Shown: in pieces, positions 25,276-32,994 of the stretch
Layout: each line of letters begins with the position of its first letter
How positions within the stretch are numbered: position 1 is the stretch's first letter
Source: Streptomyces sp. SID8374
Lineage (GTDB): Bacteria > Actinomycetota > Actinomycetes > Streptomycetales > Streptomycetaceae
Direction: 5' to 3'
Length of the DNA stretch: 64,000 bases
NCBI RefSeq assembly: GCF_009865135.1
Contig: NZ_WWGH01000001.1
Location: 4,898,001 to 4,962,000 of the forward strand
Position numbers and translations under genes: made by a program
Notes under the pieces: generated by a model
Database searches by the model: none
What the model was told of the DNA's origin: nothing
The model's input: the letters and a program-made list of their open reading frames with translations, nothing else

Positions 25276-25417
25276 CCTGCGCTTTTCCCTCCGGCTTGAG
25301 GTGCGCCGCCAACAAGTGTGACGTTTTTGGGGCGCCGGGCGCAGTACAGAGTGAGCCGACTGGTCATCGGCCGCGCGACGAGCCGGGGTTCCCCCCGTAC
25401 CTTCGGCTCAGCGCATC

Positions 25418-25456
25418 GGCGCGGGCGGGACACGTTCCCCCGGTCCCGCCCGCGCC
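25418..25456. terminator. Bidirectional hairpin between convergent genes
   Basis: A perfect 14-bp stem GGCGCGGGCGGGAC/GTCCCGCCCGCGCC with an 11-nt loop, 20 bp after the L,D-transpeptidase stop on the minus strand and downstream of the sigma/membrane-protein pair on the plus strand. Confidence 0.8.
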
Positions 25457-25476
25457 CTCTCAGCCCTGCGGAGCCC

Positions 25477-26520
25477 TCACCAGTAGATGACGACCTTGTC
25501 GCCGTTCTTCACCTGGTCGAACAGGGCCGCGACCTTCTTCTTGTCCCGGACGTTCACGCAGCCGTGCGAGGCGCCGCCGTAGCCGTTGGCCGCGAAGTCG
25601 GCCGAGTAGTGCACGGCCTGGCCGCCGCTGAAGAACAGGGCGTACGGCATCGGGGTGTCGTACAGCGTCGACACATGGTCCCGGGACTTCCAGTACACCG
25701 GGAACTCGCCCTCCCGGGTGGGCGTGTACTCCGAGCCGAAGCGCACGTCCATCGCGGAGACGACCCGGCCGTCGATCATCCACGCCAGGGTCCGGCTCTT
25801 CTTGCTGATGCAGAGCACCCGGCCGGTCAGGCACCGCTTGTCCGGCTTGGCCACGGGCCGCTCGGTCGGCGGGTCCAGCTCGTCGGCCGTTGGCGTACGG
25901 GTCATGGCCAGCAGCTTCCGCCAGGTGACCGCGTCGGTGGAGCCGGTGGCCCCGGTGCCCCGTTTGGCCTGGAAGGACCGGACGGCGTCGGCGGTGACCG
26001 TGCCGTAGTAGCCGGTGGGGTTGCGCCCGAAGTGCCCGATCTGCCGCAACCGGGCCTGCAACTCCCGCACCTGGGCGCCCTCGGACCCGGTCCGCATCAG
26101 GATCTGCGGTGCCGGTGGGGCGGTGCTCGGTGTGGGGGCGGGGGAGGAGGGCGTGGGCGGCGGTGCGGTGACCGGTTCCGTGGACGGGGGCGGGGCGGAG
26201 GGGCTCGCGGGCGGCGCGGTGGCGGCCGGCTCGGCCGCGCCCTTGCCGTCGTCGGTGGGGGAGGGCGCGGGCGGTGCCGTGGTGGCCCGGACCGGCGGCT
26301 GCCTCTGCGCGTCCGCCTCCGGGTCCAGCGGCCCGCACCCCGCCGCCAGGACGGCTGTCGCGAGCACCCCGGCGGCCGTCACGGCGACCGCCCGCCCGGA
26401 GCGTCCGCCGCCGCCTCCACGCCCGTACGCACCGCTCGCCGAGCCCATACCGCTGTCCGTCATCCCCGCCGTCCCCCCGGGCCGTGTCCGGCCCACCGTC
26501 CGATCGATCCGGTGCCTCAC
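25477..26520 (-). CDS. L,D-transpeptidase lipoprotein with peptidoglycan-binding domain
   Basis: 347 residues from the GTG at 26520, chosen for AGGGAG 5-6 nt upstream; an ATG at 26463 is the alternative. A lipobox LAAGC ends the signal region, followed by a long Pro/Ser/Thr spacer. A PG_binding_1 domain (VRELQARLRQIGHFGRNPTG, TVTADAVRSFQAKRG) precedes the YkuD domain, whose active site is HYSADF...GYGGASHGCVNVRD with the catalytic Cys in SHGCVNV. It makes 3-3 cross-links or attaches proteins in peptidoglycan outside the membrane. It is divergent from the LysE gene. Confidence 0.9.
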   Translation of the reverse strand: MRHRIDRTVGRTRPGGTAGMTDSGMGSASGAYGRGGGGGRSGRAVAVTAAGVLATAVLAAGCGPLDPEADAQRQPPVRATTAPPAPSPTDDGKGAAEPAATAPPASPSAPPPSTEPVTAPPPTPSSPAPTPSTAPPAPQILMRTGSEGAQVRELQARLRQIGHFGRNPTGYYGTVTADAVRSFQAKRGTGATGSTDAVTWRKLLAMTRTPTADELDPPTERPVAKPDKRCLTGRVLCISKKSRTLAWMIDGRVVSAMDVRFGSEYTPTREGEFPVYWKSRDHVSTLYDTPMPYALFFSGGQAVHYSADFAANGYGGASHGCVNVRDKKKVAALFDQVKNGDKVVIYW

Positions 26521-26664
26521 CGGTACTCCCTGACGGGATGCCCGTCCTGCCCGGTGGTCGAATCCTGTCCACGACGCTAGTGCCCTCAGGTCACGGCAGG
26601 ACGGCCGAAAGGTCACGGCGAGACGGCTGGACGACGCGGCGGACAGATGTGCGAAACTCCGTCC

Positions 26665-27324
26665 ATGCTGGGTGTCACCGACCTTCCGACCTACCTCGCG
26701 GGCCTGTTGCTGATCGTTCTCCTGCCGGGCCCGAACTCGCTGTACGTGCTCTCCGTCGCGGCGCGACGCGGCGTACGCACCGGCTACAAAGCCGCCGCGG
26801 GCGTGTGGACCGGGGACGCCGTCCTGATGACGCTGGCCGCACTCGGCGCGGCCTCGCTGCTCCGGACCACGCCCCTGCTCTTCGCGATCGTCAAGTACGC
26901 GGGCGCGGGCTATCTGACCTGGCTGGCGATCGGCATGCTGCGGGCCGCGCTCTCCCTGTGGCGCGAACGGCACCGGCGTACGGCCGAACTGGCGGAGGCG
27001 GCCGAGGAGTCGGGGTCGGCTGCGGAGAACCCCTACCGGCGGGCGCTCGTGGTGAGCCTGGTCAACCCGAAGGCGATCCTGTTCCTGATCTCGTTCTTCG
27101 TGCAGTTCGTCGACCCCGGCTACGCCTACCCGGCGCTGTCGTTCCTGGTGCTGGGGACGCTGCTCCAGCTCGCCAGCTTCCTCTACCTCTCCACGCTGAT
27201 CTTCGGCGGCACCCGCCTGGCCGCCGCCTTCCGCCGCCGCAAGAGGCTCTCGGCGGGGGCGACTTCGGCGGCGGGCGTACTGTTCCTGGGGTTCGCGGCG
27301 AAGCTGTCGCTCAGCAGCGTGTAG
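26665..27324 (+). CDS. LysE/LeuE family amino acid exporter
   Basis: 219 residues from the ATG at 26665 (a start at 26647 is also open). The family signature LLLIVLLPGPNSLYVLSVAARRG is in the first helix, followed by GYKAAAGVWTGDAVLM and the later VSLVNPKAILFLISFFVQFVDP (in part), typical of LeuE. Six membrane helices are visible. Members export leucine, lysine, threonine or related compounds. No Shine-Dalgarno is obvious. It is convergent with the monooxygenase gene, whose stop lies 4 bp away. Confidence 0.85.
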   Translation: MLGVTDLPTYLAGLLLIVLLPGPNSLYVLSVAARRGVRTGYKAAAGVWTGDAVLMTLAALGAASLLRTTPLLFAIVKYAGAGYLTWLAIGMLRAALSLWRERHRRTAELAEAAEESGSAAENPYRRALVVSLVNPKAILFLISFFVQFVDPGYAYPALSFLVLGTLLQLASFLYLSTLIFGGTRLAAAFRRRKRLSAGATSAAGVLFLGFAAKLSLSSV

Positions 27325-27328
27325 ACCC

Positions 27329-28786
27329 TCAAGCCGATGTGAGGCCAAGGCCCACGAGTTCGGCGTACGCGGCGAGTCCGGACGGGTCCTGGCCCGCCCA
27401 GCCGATGTAGCCGTCCGGCCGGACCAGGAAGAGCCCGCTCCCGTACGACTCCGGAGCCGTACCCCGGTACGTACGCACCGACGCGTCCGCCGCCGAGGGG
27501 AGCGCCGCGTCCGTGTCCAGCGCCAGCAGCGTGAAGTGCGGGCCCCGGAACACGTCGAACAGCCGCCCCTGCGCACCGGCCGGCCCGTCCGGCGCCCGGT
27601 CGCCCGCCTCCAGGACGCCCGCCCGGCCGGCGGCGAGGGGGCCGCCCCGGTAGCCGAGCCCCAGCTGCTGGGTGTCCCGGCCGCGCTCCTGGCGGCCCTG
27701 GTGGATGCGGGTCGACAGGCCCAGCATCGCCTCGGCGACCGGGCGGCGCTCCTGCTCGTAACTGTCGATCAGGGCCGGGGGCGCCCCGCGCAGCAGCACC
27801 TGGCCGAGCTTCCATCCGAGGTTGTACGCGTCCTGGACGCTGGTGTTGAGGCCCTGGCCGCCCGCCGGGGAGTGGATGTGCGCCGCGTCCCCCATGAGCA
27901 GCACCCGGCCCGCCCGGAAGCGGTCGGCGAGCGCCGCGCGCGGGCGGAAGTCGGAGGACCACCGGACCTCGGTGACCTCCCCGGCGGCCAGGTGGGTGCG
28001 GTCGGCGACCAGGGCGCGTACGGCCTCCGGCGCGAGGTCGGGCGCGCCCCGCTTGAACTGGGCGACCAGCTGGAAGTCCGCCGTGCCGGGCAGCGGGCAC
28101 AGGGCGGTGTGGCCCGCCTCGCCCGTGAAGATGTGCCAGTTCTCCCGGTCGAGGGCGCTCGCCGCGATCCGTACGTCGGCGACCAGCATCGGCGCCGGGT
28201 CCACGCTCCCGCCCGTCATGCCGATCCCGAGGGCCCGCCGCACGGTGGAGCGCCCGCCGTCCGCCGCCACCAGCCAGGAGGCCCGGACGGAGCCGGTCGT
28301 CAGCTCGGCGGTGACCCCGTCGGCGTCCTGGGCCAGCGAGGTCAGCGCGGTGGAGAAGGCGACCTCGCCGCCGAGTTCGCGCAGCCGGGTGAGCAGGATC
28401 TCCTGGGTCCGCCACTGGGGCAGCAGCCAGGGCTCCCCGTACGGCTCCGCCTCGGTGGGCGCCGCCCGGCGGAACATCTCGTACGGGCCCTGCCGTGTGC
28501 CGTCCGCCCACACCATCCCGACCGGCGCGGACCCGCCGTACGCGCGCACCGCGTCCCCCACCCCGAGGTCGTCGAACACCTCGCGGGTGCGGGGCTGGAC
28601 GCCCTTGCCCCGGGAGCCGGGGAAGAGCGCGGCGGCCCGCTCCACGACCAGGGCGGGGACGCCCCGGCGGGCCAGGTCGACGGCGAGCGCGAGGCCGCTG
28701 GGTCCGGCGCCGACGATCAGCACATCGACCTCGGAGGGGAGCGGGGCGGGGTCTCCGGCCCTTTCCTTAACACCGTTAAGTTCCAT
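27329..28786 (-). CDS. FAD-dependent aromatic monooxygenase (PheA/TfdB type)
   Basis: 485 residues. The dinucleotide-binding motif DVLIVGAGPSGLALAVDLARRG is at about 20-40, the DG fingerprint LVAADGGRSTVRRALGI at about 170, and the FAD ribityl-binding GRVLLMGDAAHIHSPAGGQG at about 290. The C-terminus has the thioredoxin-like FDVFRGPHFTLLALD...LVRPDGYIGWAG. It hydroxylates aromatic or tetracycline-like compounds with NAD(P)H and O2; whether it serves detoxification or biosynthesis is unknown. It is divergent from a TetR gene, and one operator repeat lies within its first codons. Confidence 0.88.
   Translation of the reverse strand: MELNGVKERAGDPAPLPSEVDVLIVGAGPSGLALAVDLARRGVPALVVERAAALFPGSRGKGVQPRTREVFDDLGVGDAVRAYGGSAPVGMVWADGTRQGPYEMFRRAAPTEAEPYGEPWLLPQWRTQEILLTRLRELGGEVAFSTALTSLAQDADGVTAELTTGSVRASWLVAADGGRSTVRRALGIGMTGGSVDPAPMLVADVRIAASALDRENWHIFTGEAGHTALCPLPGTADFQLVAQFKRGAPDLAPEAVRALVADRTHLAAGEVTEVRWSSDFRPRAALADRFRAGRVLLMGDAAHIHSPAGGQGLNTSVQDAYNLGWKLGQVLLRGAPPALIDSYEQERRPVAEAMLGLSTRIHQGRQERGRDTQQLGLGYRGGPLAAGRAGVLEAGDRAPDGPAGAQGRLFDVFRGPHFTLLALDTDAALPSAADASVRTYRGTAPESYGSGLFLVRPDGYIGWAGQDPSGLAAYAELVGLGLTSA
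28766..28780. promoter_or_regulatory. TetR operator candidate CTTAACACCGTTAAG
   Basis: Inverted repeat CTTAAC-3 nt-GTTAAG, located at codons 3-7 of the monooxygenase. The identical half-sites recur at 28802-28816, 36 bp away centre to centre, on the other side of the start codon. Confidence 0.75.
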
Positions 28787-28801
28787 GATTCGGAGTCTGC
28801 G

Positions 28802-28816
28802 CTTAACGCTGTTAAG
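28802..28816. promoter_or_regulatory. TetR operator candidate CTTAACGCTGTTAAG
   Basis: Second copy of CTTAAC-3 nt-GTTAAG in the 38-bp divergent region, 8 bp before the tetR start codon. The half-sites are unusually A+T rich for this genome. Two sites between divergent tetR and target genes are the classical autoregulatory arrangement. Confidence 0.8.
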
Positions 28817-28824
28817 TTGTCAAG

Positions 28825-29472
28825 GTGGGTACGACGAAGATCGACCGGGCACGGGTGGCCGACACGGCCCTGCGGCTGCTGAACGAGGTGGGGCTCGACG
28901 GGCTGAGCCTGCGCGCCATCGCCGGGGAGCTGGGCGTCAAGGCGCCCGCCCTCTACTGGCACTTCAAGGACAAGCAGGCCCTCCTGGACGAGATGGCCAC
29001 GCTGATGTACCGCCGGATGCTGGCCGACGACCTCCCCGACCCGGCCGCCGTCACCACCTGGCAGGCCCAGCTCGTCGCGTTCAACACCGCGCTGCGCACC
29101 GCGCTCCTGCGCTACCGCGACGGCGCGAAGGTCTACAGCGGCGCCCGCTTCACCGGCACCGACCACGCCCCCGGCCTCGACGCGCATCTGCGGACCATGA
29201 CCGGGGCGGGGTTCACCCTGCGCCAGGCGGTCCGCGCGGGCACCACCGCGTTCTCGTACACGATGGGGTTCGTCACCGAGGAGCAGGGCGTCCGGCCCAT
29301 GCCCGGCGAGCGGCGCGAGGGGTTCGACATCGGTGAACGGGCCGCGGGCATGGCCGAGTTCCCGCTCGCGGCGGCGGCCGGGAGCGAGATCTTCAGCGGT
29401 TACGACGAGCGCTTCGAGGACGGCCTGCTGCTGATCGTCGCGGGCATCGAGGCACGGTACGGGGTGGGGTGA
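28825..29472 (+). CDS. TetR family regulator with tetracycline-repressor-type C-terminal domain
   Basis: 215 residues from a GTG at 28825. The helix-turn-helix is LSLRAIAGELGVKAPALYWHFKDKQALLDE; the ALYWHFKDK pattern and the C-terminal domain (ALRTALLRYRDGAKVYSGARF, AVRAGTTAFSYTMGFVTEEQ) are those of TetR proper rather than AcrR. It should repress the divergent monooxygenase and itself until an effector binds. No Shine-Dalgarno is seen and the operator sits just before the start, so the mRNA may be leaderless. Confidence 0.88.
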   Translation: MGTTKIDRARVADTALRLLNEVGLDGLSLRAIAGELGVKAPALYWHFKDKQALLDEMATLMYRRMLADDLPDPAAVTTWQAQLVAFNTALRTALLRYRDGAKVYSGARFTGTDHAPGLDAHLRTMTGAGFTLRQAVRAGTTAFSYTMGFVTEEQGVRPMPGERREGFDIGERAAGMAEFPLAAAAGSEIFSGYDERFEDGLLLIVAGIEARYGVG

Positions 29473-29507
29473 GGGGGCGGTCCCTCTGACCGGATGACCG
29501 CCCCCTC
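29471..29507. terminator. Hairpin between tetR and sialidase genes
   Basis: A perfect 12-bp stem GAGGGGGCGGTC/GACCGCCCCCTC with a 13-nt loop, overlapping the tetR TGA and 13 bp from the stop of the convergent sialidase. Confidence 0.75.
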
Positions 29508-29520
29508 CGACCCATCCCTC

Positions 29521-31455
29521 CTACCAGATGCCGGAGAAGCCCAGCCGCACCCTCTCCTGCTCATTGGCGACGTCGAGTGCCCCGCCCTTGACCTGTGCCG
29601 CCTCCTGCGCTGTCAGGGCGCGGCCGAAGATCCGGACGTCGTCCAGGCCGCCGCGGAACAGCTCCGCGACCCCGGCCGGCTGGTTCGGGAAGTCCGGGCG
29701 GGCCCCGATGTGGACGGAGAACTGCGCGGACGGGGTGATGTCGCCCGCCGGAGCCGCGGCGCTGAACTCCTGCCCGCCGTCCACGGAGAGCAGGAGCCGG
29801 CCCGCCTGCCGCTTGAAGACCGCGTGGTGCCACTGCCCGTCGTTGTACGCCGAGGTGGTCCGTACGTCGGCGAAGGAGCCGCCCGTGTCGATCGCGGCGC
29901 GCAGGGTGCCGCTGGCCGGCTCCGCCCGCAGCCAGAACTGCTTGACGCCCGAACCCATCCCGTAACCCCAGATGATGGGCCGCGCCCCGGTCGTGGCGGA
30001 GTGCTGGAACCAGGCGGTGACGGTGAAGTCGCCCGTACCCAGGCGCAGCGAGTCGGAGCAGGAGACCAGGCGCAGGTAGTCGTCCTGGCCGTCGAAGGCC
30101 ATGGCCTTGCCGGAGTTGCGGGTGCCGAGCTGGGCGCCTCCGTGGACCACCGCGTGGTTGCCGTACTGGCCCGGGCCGGTGTCGGACGTGCGGGGCAGGC
30201 GCAGTTCGCGCTGGGCCGCGTCCATCGCCGCCTCGGTGAACGAGGTGAAGACGATGTCGCTGTGCGGGATGTTCCCCGCCGTCTCGTAGAGCACCCCGAC
30301 GGCGCCGGTGGACAGCTGCGTCAGGTCGGAGTAGCCGGACCGGCCCGGCGTCACCACCGTGCCGACCGTCCGCCACGTCCTGCCCTCGTCGTAGGAGGAG
30401 CGGATCGCCAGCTCGCGGCGGTCCTCCAGGGTGTGCGGGCCGAGCCGCGACGGGAGCGAGATGAGCAGCCGGTTCTGCGCGGCGCCCAGCTCCTTCGCGT
30501 GCAGCCGCAGCAGCGAGCCGGAGACGGGTGCGGTGTCGAGGCCGGAGACCGGTGCGAACGGCGCGTCGAACGTGGCCCCGCCGTCGCTGCTGGTGGCGGC
30601 CATCCGGTGGTCGTTGGTGCCGCACCGGGCGGAGCTGCGGGCGTTGACGTACACGCCGCCGCCGGTGGTCTCCGCGACGGTGAGTTCGGCCGGGTAGGCG
30701 GGGGCGGTGTTCCTGTCCACGTCCGCCTGCGCGCCCAGGGCCCAGGTCAGCCCGCCGTCGTCGCTGTGGAACAGCTGGCCGCCGGCCCGGCCGTCCGTGG
30801 TGGTGTAGTCGCCCGGGACGACGAGCCGGCCCCGGTGCGGGCCCCGGCCGAGCTGGATGCCGTGACCGGGGCCGGTGGAGATCCACGACCGGCCGGCGGG
30901 CTTGAGATGGGGGAGCGGGGCGCCGGCCGTCCAGGTGGTGCCGTCGTTCACACTGTGGACGACGCGCAGGCTGCGGGGCAGGCGGGTCGGCTCCTCCGGG
31001 GTGCCGCTCCAGCCGCCGGTCGCGTACAGCAGGGACACCCGTCCGGTGGCCGCGTCCACGACGGGCGCCGGGTTGCCGTGCGCGTCCTGGTCGCCCGCGC
31101 CCACGACGACCTTCAGCGGGCCCCAACTCCGGCCGCCGTCGGTTGACTTCTTCATCACGATGTCGTTGTGCCCGACATCGTGGCAGGTGGCGACCCGGCC
31201 CTCGGCGAAGGCCAGCAGGGCCCCCGAGGGGGTGGTGACGAGCGCGGGGATGCGGAAGCAGCGGTAGCCCTCGGTGTTCGCCTTGAACGGGGTGGCCACC
31301 GCCGCCGGAACGGCAGCGGCCGCCGCTGCCGGTGCCGCCGTCGCGGCGGGTGCGGGGGAGCCGAGGGCCGTGGCGGACAGCAGCAGGGTGAGGGCGGCCG
31401 TACCCAGCCGCCCTCCGGGGCGCCGGGAGCGCGGTCGGTGTCTGAACAGGGGCAT
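29521..31455 (-). CDS. Secreted exo-alpha-sialidase (GH33) with C-terminal LamG-like domain
   Basis: 644 residues from the ATG at 31455 (GGAGGATC upstream). A signal peptide with Ala-rich cleavage region is followed by the sialidase propeller: the FRIP motif in YRCFRIPALVTTP (about 67-70) and at least four Asp boxes (STDGGRSWG, SVNDGTTWT, SDDGGLTWA, SYDEGRTWR). Arg in FRIP would contact the sialate carboxylate. Residues about 450-644 form a concanavalin-like LamG domain (MAFDGQDDYLRL, WHHAVFKRQAGRLLLSVDG). It should remove terminal nonulosonic acids from glycans outside the cell. It is downstream of the acyltransferase gene, same strand, in the same region as nonulosonate synthesis genes. Confidence 0.9.
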   Translation of the reverse strand: MPLFRHRPRSRRPGGRLGTAALTLLLSATALGSPAPAATAAPAAAAAAVPAAVATPFKANTEGYRCFRIPALVTTPSGALLAFAEGRVATCHDVGHNDIVMKKSTDGGRSWGPLKVVVGAGDQDAHGNPAPVVDAATGRVSLLYATGGWSGTPEEPTRLPRSLRVVHSVNDGTTWTAGAPLPHLKPAGRSWISTGPGHGIQLGRGPHRGRLVVPGDYTTTDGRAGGQLFHSDDGGLTWALGAQADVDRNTAPAYPAELTVAETTGGGVYVNARSSARCGTNDHRMAATSSDGGATFDAPFAPVSGLDTAPVSGSLLRLHAKELGAAQNRLLISLPSRLGPHTLEDRRELAIRSSYDEGRTWRTVGTVVTPGRSGYSDLTQLSTGAVGVLYETAGNIPHSDIVFTSFTEAAMDAAQRELRLPRTSDTGPGQYGNHAVVHGGAQLGTRNSGKAMAFDGQDDYLRLVSCSDSLRLGTGDFTVTAWFQHSATTGARPIIWGYGMGSGVKQFWLRAEPASGTLRAAIDTGGSFADVRTTSAYNDGQWHHAVFKRQAGRLLLSVDGGQEFSAAAPAGDITPSAQFSVHIGARPDFPNQPAGVAELFRGGLDDVRIFGRALTAQEAAQVKGGALDVANEQERVRLGFSGIW

Positions 31456-31541
31456 GGTGGTGATCCTCCGGTGAGTGGTGTGCGCGGGAGTGCAGAGGGC
31501 GTGTGGTGGAGGAGGGGGCGCGGTCCGGCGCGCCGAAGCCG

Positions 31542-32741
31542 TCAGCGGCGCCGCCCGCCCAGGCCCCCCGCCAAGGCGTTCCGCAGCAGCGGCGTGAAGC
31601 GGCGTTCCACGTACCGGTGCAGCAGCCACGCCAGCCCCAGCATCGCCGCCAGGGTCAGCGCGAACGTCGCCCACGACGGCACGCCCAGCCCCCGGTGCAG
31701 GCCGCCCACCACCACCCAGCCCAGGTGCTCGTGGACCAGGTAGAACGGGTAGGTGAGCGCCCCGGCGACCGTCAGCCACGGCCAGTCGATCCGGTTCAGG
31801 GCGCCCAGCGCGACGGCCGCGACGGCGGCGAAACCGGCCGTCACGATCAGGATGATGACCGCCGAGGAGCGGTAGGAGAACGCGTCCGGGCTCTCCGGCC
31901 GCCACAGCTCCGCCACCGCGTAGTGCTGGCCCAGCAGCCAGCTGACCGCGACGATGCCCCAGGCCAGCGCGTCACGGCGGTCCCGGTGCACCAGGTAGAG
32001 GCCGATGCCGCCGATGAAGTACGGGGCGTACTGCGGCATCAGCAGCACATCGAGGAACGGCTCGCCCGAGGCCCGCGCGAGGGCCGCCGCCAGCGTCCAC
32101 CCGGCGCAGAACAGCACCACCCGGCGCCGGTTCACCCCCGGCAGCACCACGCACAGGGCGAACAGCGCGTAGAACCGGACCTCGGCCCACAGCGTCCAGC
32201 ACACCCCCAGCACCCGGTCGACGCCCAGCGGCTGCTGCAACAGCGTCAGGTTCAGCAGCGCGTCGCTGGGGGAGACCGCCTCGTACGCGACCATCGGCAG
32301 CGCGAACACCAGGGTGACCAGCACGACCGCCGCCCAGTACGCCGGCATCAGCCGGGAGGCGCGCGAGGCGAAGAACGCCAGCGGGGTGCGCCCCCAGCCG
32401 CTCATGCAGATCACGAACCCGCTGATCACGAAGAAGACCTGCACCCCGAGACAGCCGTACGCCAGCCAGGTGTGGGCCGTGGGGAACTGGGTGGTGGGCG
32501 AGCTGCCCCAGGCCGTGGTGATCTCGCCGCCCCGGCCCCCGTAGTGGTACCCGGCCACCATCAGCGCGGCCAGCAGCCGCAGCCCGTCCAGAGCGCGCAG
32601 CCGCACCTTCGGCCGGGCGGCCGCTGTGCGTCCCCGCTCCGGGAGGCCGCCCCCGGGTGGTGCCGCCCGTGCCGCCGCCCCCGGCGGCGTGATGGCCGGA
32701 TCCTGCGGCGTGATGGTCGGATCCTGCTGTGTGGTGGTCAA
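31542..32741 (-). CDS. Acyltransferase 3 family membrane protein (O-acyltransferase)
   Basis: 399 residues from a TTG start at 32741, preceded by GGGGAG at 5 nt. The acyltransferase-3 pattern is clear: RLRALDGLRLLAALMVAGYHYG with the catalytic-like His, LGVQVFFVISGFVICMS, FFASRASRLMPAYW and the later TYPFYLVHEHLGW. About ten membrane helices. Such enzymes O-acetylate surface polysaccharides, so here it may modify the glycan made by the neighbouring glycosyltransferases. The first 40 residues contain a repeated QDPxITP unit encoded by 21-bp tandem repeats. Confidence 0.85.
   Translation of the reverse strand: MTTTQQDPTITPQDPAITPPGAAARAAPPGGGLPERGRTAAARPKVRLRALDGLRLLAALMVAGYHYGGRGGEITTAWGSSPTTQFPTAHTWLAYGCLGVQVFFVISGFVICMSGWGRTPLAFFASRASRLMPAYWAAVVLVTLVFALPMVAYEAVSPSDALLNLTLLQQPLGVDRVLGVCWTLWAEVRFYALFALCVVLPGVNRRRVVLFCAGWTLAAALARASGEPFLDVLLMPQYAPYFIGGIGLYLVHRDRRDALAWGIVAVSWLLGQHYAVAELWRPESPDAFSYRSSAVIILIVTAGFAAVAAVALGALNRIDWPWLTVAGALTYPFYLVHEHLGWVVVGGLHRGLGVPSWATFALTLAAMLGLAWLLHRYVERRFTPLLRNALAGGLGGRRR
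32698..32739. repeat. Tandem 21-bp repeats in the acyltransferase 5' end
   Basis: Two adjacent 21-bp units beginning GGATCCTGC (32698-32718 and 32719-32739), with a third partial copy just downstream in the gene (GGCGGCGTGATGGCC). They encode the DPTITPQDPAITP stretch. Variation in copy number between strains would keep the frame. Confidence 0.7.
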
Positions 32742-32994
32742 AACCGCTCCCCTTATTCGGCCGTCGCGCCGCGCCAGCGTAGAGCGGCCGAAGGGCCCCG
32801 AACGCCCGGGAAGCGCGCCGTTTCCCGGCCCGACAGGGGGAGTTCATCCTTCGGTCGTCCAGGTTTCCTACGGTGACGCGGAACCGAAAATCACTGCGCG
32901 GAACCTCACTCCCGGTCACCCCGGCAGGAGCCCCCGGACCCCGCGCGCGAACCGAAGCCCCCTCCCCCCACGGGCACCAGACGCTTGGAGCGCC

